The notes under the pieces are model-generated. The model had not been told where the DNA came from. It searched no databases and saw only the letters and a list, made by a program, of their open reading frames with translations. DNA of 64,000 nt, from assembly GCA_900660155.1 (NCBI GenBank), contig CABFPE010000155.1, positions 807,608 to 871,607 on the forward strand, in the 5' to 3' direction. Origin of the DNA: Hofstenia miamia. Taxonomy: Eukaryota; Xenacoelomorpha; Acoela; Hofsteniidae. The translations under genes and the position numbers were made by a program. This document shows, piece by piece, positions 22,701-33,754 of the stretch (position 1 is the first letter of the stretch; every line of letters starts with the position of its first letter).

Positions 22701-24420
22701 TTTGTAATTTTACGGAGTATTGTTGGGTCACCGGGTCAAAGCTTATCCAGGTTACATGGGCCACATTTTTCGACACAGTTGCAATATGGAGTAAAACTTT
22801 GACAAGTGTGCGACGATTGTGGGTAAGTGTACTCCACTGTCACATGACTTACATTCTGTATATACTTCTTCTGTTCAATTTGAGGTGCATCCTCGTTGAT
22901 TGACTGGAATGTATAGTGTTATAATGTTTTGTCAAGAATAAATGTTTGGCTCAGTTTCATATTTTTGATGAGTTACACGTATTTAAATGATTCGCCTCAA
23001 ATAGCACCAATTTATTCTAACCAGATGATGAAAAACAAGGTATAATTGCTCATTTCATTGCATAAAAAATATATTACCTTTTATGATTTCATAGATCCAG
23101 AATGTGCTAGTGATTATATAAGAATTAATCGCTTCCTTCTATTCTCTAGTAACACTGACTATACTATTGCGCATGCACCCCAACCAATTCGCTCAGTTTA
23201 CGTTGCTTTAATCACGGCCTGGCGATTTGCACTGCAAAATACGTAAGAAAAGTAGGTAGGATATTGTTTCAAATTTTATCCAAGTCTTTAAAACACAGAA
23301 TATCACAAAATCCTTTCGAAACAAAAATGGTTCTCCAAACAAGTAAAAAAGTATAGGCCTAACTGATTTTTAGAAATGCCACATTTCCAAAAAAAATCTT
23401 TAGATATTATTTGAATGTAGTTTTAATGGTTATCAAGTGCGCAAATATTTCAAAAAGCTTAGAGAATTGTTAAATTCTTTATTTTATTTGGTTACTTAAA
23501 GCGACTTGCTACCGCAAATTCTAGCCTTCAGCGAAGTGCATTTTTGCGTTTACTGCAAATCTCCAGTCAGTGATTACAGTCATTTTGCAAAAAATAACAT
23601 TTGCATCCTTCCCACACTTTTATCATTAGCAGTGCACCCCTGGTAATTGAACTAACAGTACATAAAAATTATATGCATTACATAGATTTAAGGCAACGCA
23701 GAATTCTTTTGGTTTGAACCTTTTACTATGCACCTTTAACTATTTTACTTGCTATAATATCTGTATTTAGTATCTTGCACCGGTTTTTTTTCTATGGAGT
23801 ACTAAAAAAGATCTTTGGGAGCATATGCTTGTCCTCCTCATAGGTTGCAGAATTTTGGTTTATTTTACTTCTAGTATGCAATCAATTTCTAAAATACTAA
23901 GTTTTTTTTATATTCAACAACACAGCTGAACTCTAACTCGATTCAGGATCAAGAAATGCTGATCAATTAGATATACATTTTTCATATGCACATGTATTTT
24001 ACTGCATAATTCTATAATGCACTGCTAAATATTTAGAAATTTCAATTCAATCTTAATTATGAATTCATTTAGAAATATAATAATTTTCTATAAGAAGGTC
24101 AATTGCTATAATTTAAAACAAGAAACAGAAAAAAATTAGTTAAAGGTAAATTTAATTTTTTTAATTGTAAATTTGCATTCATTTCTTTATCATAATTTTG
24201 AGTACAATGTTCATTAATATAATAGGTTGCACTTCAAAACTAAAGACGAAAGAATTGGTTACTTTCGAAATTAAATGACGAATCACTCTGGTTATTCTTC
24301 GAAACAAAGTAACGAGACATTTTGGTTAATTTTCGTTACAAAAAGACGAAACAAAAGGTACCATTGTTGCCTAAATGTTTCGTTAATTTGTCACCACTAG
24401 TTTCGTTAACGTCACCAAAA
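19746..24420. other. 4.7-kb insert-like segment, no gene seen, G-rich word clusters
   Basis: This segment lies between the two halves of what looks like one CR1 LINE. I find no coding domain. Clusters of CGGGT/GGGCTTTT-type words occur at about 20600-20700, 21290-21540 and 22070-22265, the pattern seen in sub-terminal regions of hAT-like transposons. The two ends share inverted similarity: GGTGAC at about 19760 against GTCACC at about 24415, with TTCGTTA-type words nearby on both sides. It is possibly a large non-autonomous DNA element. Both boundaries are approximate. Confidence 0.3.
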
Positions 24421-24424
24421 TTTG

Positions 24425-24810
24425 TTATTGGAGTTTATGGTATACCCGATTATCAAATACGAAGACTTCAATTAATCCAAAATGACTGTGCTCGTATAAT
24501 TTTCTGTTTAAAAAGCAAAGATCATATTACACCTACTTTAATATCTTTACATTGGATACTAGTTAAATTTCGTATTACTTACAAAATTGCCATTATGGGT
24601 TTTAACAGCATACACAATTTAGCTCCGAGATATATTCGTAATCGACTTTCTTTTGTTCATTCATGGATTTCACCAGCACAGGTCTAATGATTTATATCTC
24701 CTAACTACTCCAAGAATTAAAACTTCTTATGGTAAAAGATTGTTTTTATTTGCTGGTCCTACTAATTTCAATTCATTACCATAGAATCTTACATCTCATC
24801 TGGCCTGCTT
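24425..24810 (+). mobile_element. CR1-clade LINE, C-terminal part
   Basis: Open plus-strand frame: YGIPDYQIRRLQLIQNDCAR, SKDHITPTLISLHW (24520-24560), HNLAPRYIRNRLSF (24615-24655), then in another frame LLTTPRIKTSYGKRLF and FAGPTNFNSLP. This is the standard CR1/Rex ORF2 C-terminus (IxxLQxxQNxxAR ... DHITPxLxxLHWLPV). It is interrupted only by frameshifts. Confidence 0.8.
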
Positions 24811-24811
24811 C

Positions 24812-25255
24812 TTCTGTAACACTCCAATGCTGTCCTGTTCAGCTCATCTGTCCACTTATGCCGTTGTCCATTGGTCTGTGTGGATCCTATACTGCCACTT
24901 CTCGAGTCCACACTCCCGATTGTGGAGTCCGCCTGTTGTCCGGAGATTCTTAGCACCCTCTGACCATTGAAGGCCTGCCGGGGACTGAGGGCCTTTGCTC
25001 TATCATGACTTTTCATCAGTGTTATGTTGTGTTTGATTTCGGACTCACATTCTCCTAGGAAGTTGCCAACCAAGGCTTAAGAGACCTTCCTGCCCCATGA
25101 GCTTTCATTTTGGACTGCCCTTGTCCTAGGAAGTTGCCAACCAAGGCTTTAGAGTGCTTCCTACCCTGTGAGCTAAGTCATCCAGTTTGTTAACCACGAT
25201 CACAGTTGCTTAACCTCAGCTTACCAATCTGCGTCTCTACCAACTGGGCTACCTG
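24812..25255 (-). repeat. SINE-like repeat with tRNA-like head
   Basis: The segment starting GTAACACTCCAATGCTGT is repeated at 59676-60005, and both copies begin at the same base. It contains an internal duplication of about 55 bp around CCTAGGAAGTTGCCAACC (25057 and 25127). At the right end, read on the minus strand, GTAGCCCAGTTGGTAGAG resembles a tRNA A box, suggesting a tRNA-derived SINE transcribed leftwards. The B box is degenerate. Confidence 0.5.
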
Positions 25256-25261
25256 CCCACA

Positions 25262-25312
25262 TTATTATTATCATTATTATTATGATTATTATTAGTATTA
25301 TTATTTATCATT
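25262..25312. repeat. (ATT)n microsatellite, probable LINE/SINE tail
   Basis: Imperfect ATT repeat at the boundary between the CR1/SINE block and the Penelope N-terminal fragment. Confidence 0.85.
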
Positions 25313-25800
25313 GACGATTTTAGTCGTTTGCTCAACATATTCTGATTTGTTCATTATTACAATGCCATTACCTTTATCAAATTTGTAAACATAAAGATCA
25401 TTATTGCAAGCTAATTGTTTTAATTCAGATAAAATTGATTTGATTCTTTTGGTATTGTAGATTTTTTAAAATATAATTTAAATGTTGACAATATTTCTTC
25501 CTTAAGTGCGTTAATTTCTAAATTGTCCTTAAGATTTTCTTTTATTAATAGATTTCGAAACATGGTTTCAGTTTCAACCTTTGCATGCGTTTCATTAATG
25601 CTACTTGGCCAGCTCATTTTAAGAACATAGGAAAGGGCTTCCTTTTGGATGCTACGATCGTACTGAGTGACTTATTTGATAAGTTTAAGACTGTATGTTT
25701 TACACAAAAATCTGACTGATTTGTTCTTTGTATCATTTGTAATTTAGTGAGTTTCTTAGCATATCTTTTCTGTATTTTGTTCAACTCTTTTTTTAACAAT
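25313..25800 (-). mobile_element. Penelope-like element, N-terminal domain fragment
   Basis: The minus strand reads KELNKIQKRYAKKLTKL (basic coiled region), HTVLNLSNKSLS, KLKQ-type segments, then LKQLACNNDLYVYKFDKGNG and IVIMNKSEYVEQTTKIVND near 25400-25315. The order NLS-x-K-x-L...LK-x-L...DKGNxIVIMxKxEY is the standard N-terminal region of Penelope-like ORFs. It ends at 25313 just before the point where the 18.73-kb fragment would resume, in the same orientation. Confidence 0.75.
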
Positions 25801-26130
25801 GTTACAAAGTTGATTCATCAATATACATTAGCTGAAAGTTTCCATTGATCGCACAAAGTAAAGACAGAAAGCAATCATTTGTAACAAGCTAAATTGAGAA
25901 TTTAACTTTTTATTAACCAAATCTTGCCCTATTTATACAAATATCAGTTAAATATTATAAAATATTGCATTGGACAATTTTGTTGTTTTCTTTGTTAGCT
26001 GACTTGAGAAAATACATGATGGGGAGTTTCAACCATTCTATATTGATGATTGTTATACATTCACAAGCCTTTCTGTATTTTTTGAACTTGCAGATGTTTT
26101 TCAGCGTAATGTGTGCACAGTAATGTGGAG
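25801..26130. other. Spacer, nothing recognised
   Basis: AT-rich sequence without a supported feature. Confidence 0.35.
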
Positions 26131-26136
26131 ATAGTC

Positions 26137-26532
26137 TCAGCTAAGACCTGAGTGCATCCATTCTTCAAAAAAGATTGGTGTACTGACTTTTGGTCGTTTT
26201 TCTGCATCAATTACCATGAATAGAGTGATGTGGCTTATCATATTTTCGCCAATAATGAGGAGATCAGAGCATACATTTTGGGTTGCTGCAGATAGGTTGT
26301 TAGCACTGAGGGCGAATGATTTTGCCTTCAATAATACCATTTTTGTGATATAAATTTGGTATTTTTCTTTTTGTAAACTACTGCGATTGGTAGTTGAAGA
26401 GCTCAATTTTAAAGTGGAACAAGATTTGTTGCTTAACACATATACATGAGGGTGAAGGTAGTTCTGCCAGACGGTTTCTGCAGGCTGTGAGAAAGAGGCT
26501 GTAGACGTTGAGGGCTGATCATTGCTAGCCAC
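26137..26532 (-). other. Open frame of unknown origin next to integrase debris
   Basis: A 131-codon minus-strand frame opens MASNDQPSTSTASFSQPAET. The S/T/P-rich start and its position downstream of integrase-like sequence suggest the 3' part of an LTR element, but no domain is recognisable and it may be chance. Confidence 0.25.
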
Positions 26533-26799
26533 TGGATATGTACCTGGTGTATGTACACAAGTAAAGATGTCACTTGTATAAACTCAGAGTACAAAACTCA
26601 GGAATTCAGAGGAGATATGTGCTGTTTGCTGGCAGTTGAGCATTTGATGCATTTCATCATCTAAAGGCAAGGATGCAATGTTAATATTCCATTCCTTATA
26701 GTTAACATTTTGTTTAGCTAATCAATCGGGTTGTGTACACTGTACACATTTGGGGATCATATATAAGATTGTATCTACTTTCAGTGTCAAGCAATCTTC

Positions 26800-27390
26800 T
26801 TCATAAGTAGTTATTCCAGTTATTTCGTAATGTTCAGCATTTTTATGTTAGATAAGTTTAAAATTGTTTCGATTGTTAATATAAGCAAGGGAGAAGTTTT
26901 TAGATGTTCGTTTTAGCTGTTGAAAGTAAACAATTTTTTCCAATGTCGTGTTTGTAGTGGTTGTGTGGTAGAGCTTTAGTTCTTTTATAAGGTCTAAACC
27001 AGTTACTAGAGAGTTTTCAGACTTATTTTGAATTTTTCAATGCTGTTGGGTGGAATTGGTAGACTCTGTCTTCGATTTTGTGTGGTTTGCCATTGAGAGA
27101 TCGACTGTAGTACTGCTGTTGTCATATTAAACTTTTGTTTGGGTTCACACAAATGATTTTGTGAGTGTGGCTATGTTTGTCCATGAGTTGCTTAACGTAA
27201 TTGTCAACAATGGCTCCAGTATAGTTATTGAATAGCATAGATATTAGACTTGGGTTTTGTGAGCAAAAAACAGCTTTGTATGGAATAAGCTTAGTAGTTG
27301 CGTGAGTAGATGCGTTCTAGAAATATTCAATCATGGGAAGTACATCTTGCCCATTTTTCCCACCAACATGTGAGCTCATTGCCCTCATGA
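26800..27390 (-). mobile_element. Ty3-like retroelement integrase C-terminal remnant
   Basis: Minus-strand frames around 27330-27230 read STHATTKLIPYKAVF, matching the N-S-x-H-x-x-T-x-x-x-P-x-x-x-x-F segment at the end of the integrase core. Around 27110-27040, YSRSLNGKPHKIEDRVYQFHP matches the Y-D-x5-GD-x-V C-terminal motif of Ty3/Gypsy-type integrases. Stops and frameshifts are frequent. LTRs were not found. Confidence 0.5.
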
Positions 27391-27456
27391 TATATATATA
27401 TATTTTTTCTATATATACATATATACATATATATACATATATACATATATATACAT
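27390..27456. repeat. TA/CATA-rich simple repeat
   Basis: Interrupted TATATACA repeat immediately before the left edge of the 27457 repeat copy. Confidence 0.85.
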
Positions 27457-27703
27457 ATAGTTGAAAACCATCTCCTTGAGAACAGCAGTGTTGAGATCTA
27501 GATTTAGATGAAATGTAGTTTAATTTTGTCTTATGTGGTTCAAGTGTCTTTTTGCCAAATGCTTCCCATTAAATAACAGCTGCAAGTGTTAGTCACTTTT
27601 AAAGTTTTTCAATTAATGAGTAAAAAAATTAATATTTTCAGCAATAAATGTTTGTTGAAATTTTAGTGAAGGCTGCTTTTCATTCAATAGCGTTTGAATT
27701 TTC
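27457..27703 (-). repeat. Partial second copy of a LINE segment
   Basis: About 247 bp, roughly 97% identical by eye to 28806-29052. Its left edge (ATAGTTGAAAACC) coincides with that of the longer copy, so both copies share one boundary and this one is 5'-truncated. Confidence 0.85.
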
Positions 27704-28800
27704 TTGACAGATTGGAACATGTCGCAGTTGATGCTCTTCAAATACTTGTAAATTTATTCAAATTTTTGGTCATAGTATAATACCCGTTGGATTCAGCATC
27801 CTCAACAGGATGTCTAGGAAGTTCCAATTGCTTTTTGCAGTGTTAGTGTTATTCTTAACCTACGATAATTTTACTCATAAGGGATAGAAAAAAACTGCAA
27901 CTGGATTCTAGCCATACATATAGTCTGATATCAATTGCAGTGTACGTTACTTGGAGCAGTTCATGGTGTATTTCCTTCAAAATTTTGTCTGCCTTCAATG
28001 GATAAGAAGTTGCGCAATCACAAGAAGGCGAAATCTTAATATTGATGATCACTGATATTATAATAATAATCTTGTGATCTCTTCCAGAGAATTGCATGAT
28101 ATCAGTCAATTTAGTTTTTTCTATCGAATCCACATGTTCCACAAGGGCTTCTACAATCTTCCTACCACATCTATCTGAAGACTCGTCAGTACTCACATAA
28201 CAAAGCTTGCTTTGAGACATATCAATTGTTTCTTTTTCAACTTGAAATGGGAAATGGTGGGTTCTCAATTTTGTGCGGTTTTTTTGCCCGATACTAGCAA
28301 ACCACTTATCAAGTCCTTCTCAAATTTATTCTCTTTTTTGCACAGTTATTGTAAGAAGCTTTTTTCTTGATTTAAGCTTTGCACTCCTTGCATGTTTGGT
28401 GTGGCGATATAGGTTGTAGAGAGTGACACTATGATGTAAATCTGGACCCGTAAACTTAATATGTAAGAAATTTCTTGAGATAAAATTTATACAAACAATT
28501 CAAGTTACTTTTCCTTAATATAAACGTAAACGACATTTATATTATACCAGATTGTAATCAAATTTAACATGCCAATGATATCTTCACATTCATTGCATTT
28601 CGCAGTTTGTTCTATCGAATTGAATTGTAACAAATTTTCAACATAATTTATATGAGTAGATTGCTCATTATAAAGGTAATCAAGAATCTTGCATTTTCAA
28701 CAACTACAAGTAATGACGACGTTTACAGGAGTTACTATTGCCTAGAGCTATACTCACCGATACTTGTTCCTAGTCCCGGGTCCGTATCTGGTCTCATAAG
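27704..28800 (-). other. Unassigned sequence with a 137-codon open frame
   Basis: A minus-strand frame at 28268-27855 contains KLCYVSTDESSDRCGRKIVE. The STDESSD segment faintly recalls the start of some hAT-type transposase cores, but I cannot defend a family. A few more protein-like words (LPRHPVEDAES) lie downstream in another frame. Probably transposon debris between two LINE copies. Confidence 0.2.
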
Positions 28801-29354
28801 AATATATAGTTGAAAACCATCTCCTTGAGAACAGCAGTGCTGAGATCTAGATTTAGATGAAATGTAGTTTAATTTTGTCTTATGTGATTCAAGTGTCTTT
28901 TTGCCAAATGCTTCCCATTAAATAACAGCTGCAAGTGTTAGTCACTTTTAAAGTTTTTCAATTTATTAGTAAAAAAATTAATATTTTCAGCAATAAATGT
29001 TCGTTGAAATTTTAGTGAAGGCTGCTTTTCATTCAATAGCGGTTGAATTTTTAAAAGTGTTTCCATTATTTCGTCTGAATAATTTAGATAATCTCTTGCA
29101 TAAATTATTTTAAATTTATTGACTTTGGTAGTTATATTTCTTATATATGTGTAAAGAGCATGGTCACTGAATGAATCAAACATGAAGGATTTAATAACTA
29201 GGTCGGAATTTGTTAGGAAGTAATCAATTAAATTGTTATGTCGTGTAGTACAGTCAGTATTTACAAAATGAAAATCGTATATTGCGCAAAATTCTTTTAA
29301 TGATTTTTTTTTCAAAATTATTAAAATAATTTATGTTAAAGTCATCAAATATAT

Positions 29355-30220
29355 TTATAGAATAGTAGAGATCACTTATTTCGGACATTTCATTTGCCTT
29401 AAATTTTAAATAGTCAATATGATAATTCTTTTTGAGATTGTATGTGATATTAATCAGTTCTTTAGGGCATTTATTTTCAAATGATATAATTTCTATCCAG
29501 AGTATTCAAATATATCATGTTTTAATTCATATTCTAATTTACGTACCGATTTTAAATATTTGGGAGCTAAAATCATGAGCCCGCCACCTTTACCTAATCG
29601 GATTTTATGAAAATGTCATAATGTCGGTTAGGATTAAACAAATTAGGATCAGTGTTATGTTGTAACCAAGTTTTGGCAATTAAGAATATTGCGTTTTGTC
29701 CTATCATTTCTGTTTAAATTGAGACTTCTAGCATTGAGATAAACAAATTTATAGTTATTACAGTTTTTTTTAGTTTATTTTCTATTTGCGATTCTTTTAG
29801 AATGGCTCCTGGGTTGAGATTAATATCTCGTGAAAGAAATAATCTTATGGAATAAAAATAGTTATTGAGGTGATTAAGAAGAAGGGTACTGAATTTAACT
29901 GTATATGCATAATATGTTAAATGAGGATGTTTTGAAGCATATGGATGTGGATTTATATAATATAGAGGTACATTTTGTAACATTACATAGATAACTAAAT
30001 AATATATAATAAAATTTACCTTTTTTCTGTCCATGTTCATGATAATTCAGATGAAGGAGGCGTCGGAAGAAGAGATCGACGAGAATTGGCAGCTGTTAGA
30101 TAGATGACATTTGGAATTCGAAATGAAAAGTGAGAAATTAGGCGAGGTTGGATGAATCCTTTTAAGACGAAAGCGATATGAGCAATTCCTTGACGAGATA
30201 AGTGGATTCCATCACGGGCG
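29355..30220. repeat. 866-bp exact duplication, left copy
   Basis: Matches 30222-31087 base for base where compared, and the two copies are separated by a single N at 30221. The left copy stops exactly at the N and the right copy starts exactly after it, as expected for overlapping contig ends that were not merged. Confidence 0.9.
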
Positions 30221-30221
30221 N

Positions 30222-31087
30222 TTATAGAATAGTAGAGATCACTTATTTCGGACATTTCATTTGCCTTAAATTTTAAATAGTCAATATGATAATTCTTTTT
30301 GAGATTGTATGTGATATTAATCAGTTCTTTAGGGCATTTATTTTCAAATGATATAATTTCTATCCAGAGTATTCAAATATATCATGTTTTAATTCATATT
30401 CTAATTTACGTACCGATTTTAAATATTTGGGAGCTAAAATCATGAGCCCGCCACCTTTACCTAATCGGATTTTATGAAAATGTCATAATGTCGGTTAGGA
30501 TTAAACAAATTAGGATCAGTGTTATGTTGTAACCAAGTTTTGGCAATTAAGAATATTGCGTTTTGTCCTATCATTTCTGTTTAAATTGAGACTTCTAGCA
30601 TTGAGATAAACAAATTTATAGTTATTACAGTTTTTTTTAGTTTATTTTCTATTTGCGATTCTTTTAGAATGGCTCCTGGGTTGAGATTAATATCTCGTGA
30701 AAGAAATAATCTTATGGAATAAAAATAGTTATTGAGGTGATTAAGAAGAAGGGTACTGAATTTAACTGTATATGCATAATATGTTAAATGAGGATGTTTT
30801 GAAGCATATGGATGTGGATTTATATAATATAGAGGTACATTTTGTAACATTACATAGATAACTAAATAATATATAATAAAATTTACCTTTTTTCTGTCCA
30901 TGTTCATGATAATTCAGATGAAGGAGGCGTCGGAAGAAGAGATCGACGAGAATTGGCAGCTGTTAGATAGATGACATTTGGAATTCGAAATGAAAAGTGA
31001 GAAATTAGGCGAGGTTGGATGAATCCTTTTAAGACGAAAGCGATATGAGCAATTCCTTGACGAGATAAGTGGATTCCATCACGGGCG
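30222..31087. repeat. 866-bp exact duplication, right copy
   Basis: Second copy of 29355-30220. This copy continues smoothly into the rest of the SGNH-like frame, so it is the one in natural context on its right side. Confidence 0.9.
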
Positions 31088-31510
31088 AAGAGGTTGGAGT
31101 TGATACTTCGTGCTGAATTCAGAAAGCTTTTGAAGACTGGAATAACATTGAATTTGTTAGTAGAGAGTCGTGATAAAACTTCATTAAATCTAGTGATGAC
31201 ATGATTCTTCTGTAGAGCAGAATGTTTACAGACTGGAGTAATTTCTAGGAAATAGATGAACCGAGGAGTGAATTTTCGATGGATAAGATACAAGATGCTG
31301 TCGGTAGATTTGAGTGCATCAATGAGGCCTGTATTTATGAAGACGGAGTTGATGTGCGTTGTAGGATAATTCTGGATCTTTTGAGATAGTTGATGAGAGT
31401 TGTGACCAGGATATGAGTGAATTGTTGCTGTTTGATTTGAAAAAGATTGCAACTCCAATCGTTATTGAAATTTTGTTATTGATTTTTTCATAGCCTGGTA
31501 AATCCATTGC

Positions 31511-31746
31511 GTATGTGTATGCATCATATAGGTTTTACGACATTATTCAGATAAATTTGCAATTCTTTATTGTGCACATGCCCTTGTCTAAAGAATATAT
31601 TGATTTTCTCTCATCTCTAAGAATGATTGCAAGATCAGGGATTAGATATTTATACAGTATCGCATCAGCGGATTATTATAAATGATACGTAACTTCTGCT
31701 TGTTCCATTTTGAAAAACAACTCTAAATTCAAAACATTTATGTACA
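31511..31746. other. Spacer, nothing recognised
   Basis: Short AT-rich stretch between the LINE and the Tc1 element. Confidence 0.3.
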
Positions 31747-32316
31747 TAGCTCAAGTAAAAAAAAGTGGCCAAATTATAAAACACACTTTTGATAGCAAAC
31801 GAAAGAGAAATAGAGGCTTATAAAATATATTGAAAATGTAATTGTCTCAGCTTGCAACCTGGTGACAAAGTTATTTGACAAGTTTGCAAAGCGTGACACG
31901 CAGATAAACGTCTTGAAACTGACTCTTTTAAACGGACTCTAACTTCTTTAGTTATTTGGTGTTGCGATTCAAGGATAAAATTCTTTAATTCTTTCAGATT
32001 TGTGGGATTTTCTTTCTCGACAAAATCCTTCAGAATCTGCCACACGTTCTTTTTGGGTACTAGATCTGGCGAATACAGTGGCCATTGATTTACTTGAATA
32101 TTATATTTGTTAAAAATTCTTTTGTTGATTTTGAGGTATGAGGGGTTGCTGCATCTTGTTCTAAGATTCATGAATCGGGATATAAGAAGGTTGCGTATCG
32201 CACAAATTCCTCGAGAATTTGGCAATATTTTAACTGTTAATGGTACCAGTGCCATCTAAAGTGAAAACTAATGATAGTCAAATTTTGAAAAGTGGCCACT
32301 TTTTTTACTTGAGCTA
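31747..32316 (-). mobile_element. Internally deleted Tc1/mariner element with terminal inverted repeats
   Basis: Bounded by TA at 31747 and 32315. The ends are inverted repeats GCTCAAGTAAAAAAA(A)GTGGCC, about 22 bp with one length difference in the A run. Inside, on the minus strand, one frame gives ILEQDAATPHTSK (the usual QDxAPxHTS block with the second catalytic Asp). After a frameshift, another gives NQWPLYSPDLVPKKNVW (usually WPxxSPDLNPIENxW), where the Glu of the catalytic triad is replaced by Lys. The helix-turn-helix region and first Asp are missing. At about 566 bp it is a dead, non-autonomous derivative. Confidence 0.85.
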
Positions 32317-32499
32317 TATTTCAGAATCATAAATGTTCAATGGCCCTTAACAACCCATTTTTAAGACGATAACAAGTCCTCTTTTACAATTAAAACAAAT
32401 TTATAAATTTGTAAAGAGGAATCACAATTGCTCCAGCAAACCACAATAACACAACAAGCATGTTAACATTGATCACAACACATATTCCCACCGACCCAT

Positions 32500-32539
<40 letters not shown>

Positions 32540-33130
32540 TTGTTCAAATTTGTACTTTGCCTATCTTTTATTATATTCCTTTAACACGATTAATTAAGTA
32601 CTTTATATTTAATTATTTTTGTTTTTTAATTTATGTTCGGGAGGAGAGAAAGATTATACATTCATAGTTAGTATGAGATTTTGAAACGTTTTTCAGTAGA
32701 ATTGGAAGCCAATACAATCGTGAACCAGCATGTTAGTAACGGATGAGTATGAGAGGCTGCATAGTTTTTACTGGTTATCATTGATGGGGTTAATATACCA
32801 CGAATTCGCAGTCTAATTTTAACAGCATTAACACAAAAATTACTTGAGGGAAATAATCTATTATTGTTAGTATTATTATTCAAGTGCACATAATTTGCTA
32901 TCTTGGATATTCTATCGAAAAATATTTGACTACTGGACTTCTTTAACCGAAATTTTGTTAGTAAAAGAGTTTATGCGAATATCCCACGTCAAGCTCTTAG
33001 AGATATAAACCACTAATCGTTAACAGTATGTGAAGAATGCCTTAAGCATGATAATCGAAAATGAATCAAGTAGAAATAATTATTGTAATTTATTTTCATT
33101 GAACTACATATCATTGTTACAGACCCAATT
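32317..33130. other. Spacer with (TA)n microsatellite
   Basis: A pure (TA)n run lies at about 32501-32537. Otherwise no supported feature. Confidence 0.4.
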
Positions 33131-33135
33131 TACAG

Positions 33136-33754
33136 ACTTGTCCATGGGAATGGATCTGGATCTGAAAACGCGATCCATAGATCTAGAGGATACTTTGTGG
33201 ATCCAAAATTTTAGTTCAATAGTAGGTTCTACTAGATGAATTTTAGAATTTGGCTGCTGAATTGGATGTAGCAGACGTCAGTATTGGTATTGATACCAAC
33301 AAAATTATCTTTTCATATGAAGCAACATTGTAAATCTCTAAAGTTATCTATCTTACACATCCTTAGGGATAATTAGAATTCGGGTTGGATGGGGTTAACA
33401 AACCCATCGCTAGTAAACTTATAATGATTTCTTCCTTATTGTACAAATATGACAGCATGCAAATTTAGACGTTACGTTTCAATAGTGAATGATTTTATTG
33501 TACAAAAATTTGTCGTTCTTATATTTTGTCGACATTTATGCATTTTACTATCGAAAATACTGCGATATTAGAAAATACCATAGTATTGGGAGTTTGTACG
33601 CAAGCCCTACTTATTTTGATGCATATTAAATGAATCTCACTTCTTCTCTTTGACGACTTGCTTTTTAATAATCCGTGGATCGGTGGAAATCCCATGGATC
33701 AATCGATAAGAATTATATGGATCTGGATCCAAAAATATCGATCCATCGACAAGT
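33136..33754. mobile_element. GGATC-rich inverted-repeat element (MITE-like)
   Basis: The left end ACTTGTCCATGG and the right end (reverse complement ACTTGTCGATGG) form an imperfect inverted repeat. Both ends are followed inwards by many GGATC/GATCC words (GGATCTGGATC near 33153 and GGATCTGGATCC near 33719). That is typical of sub-terminal transposase-binding repeats in non-autonomous hAT- or P-like elements. No target-site duplication is clear, so the class is open. Confidence 0.5.

Larger units (their letters stand above)
28806..31510 (-). mobile_element. LINE with SGNH-hydrolase-like ORF, 2A-like motif and endonuclease, decayed
   Basis: Read leftwards: a 184-codon frame (31458-30904) resembles a small SGNH/GDSL esterase (PGHNSHQLSQKI, VFINTGLIDALKST, and the DGIHLSRQG block with its Asp and His). 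Next comes RDINLNPGA near 30690, close to the D-x-E-x-N-P-G-P 2A peptide often found at this place in CR1-like LINEs. After that come TWLQHNTDPNLFNPNRHYDI and TTRHNNLIDYFLTN...FSDHALYTYI (29240-29150), the ETWL and TR-x-LIDL...SDH blocks of the LINE endonuclease. No reverse transcriptase follows. An 866-bp internal duplication around the N at 30221 is probably an assembly artefact, so the true element is shorter. Confidence 0.65.

Noticed and set aside
30037-30255. 72-codon frame containing an unknown residue
   Set aside because: It spans the N at 30221 and joins two contig ends; it is a duplicate of the right-hand copy.
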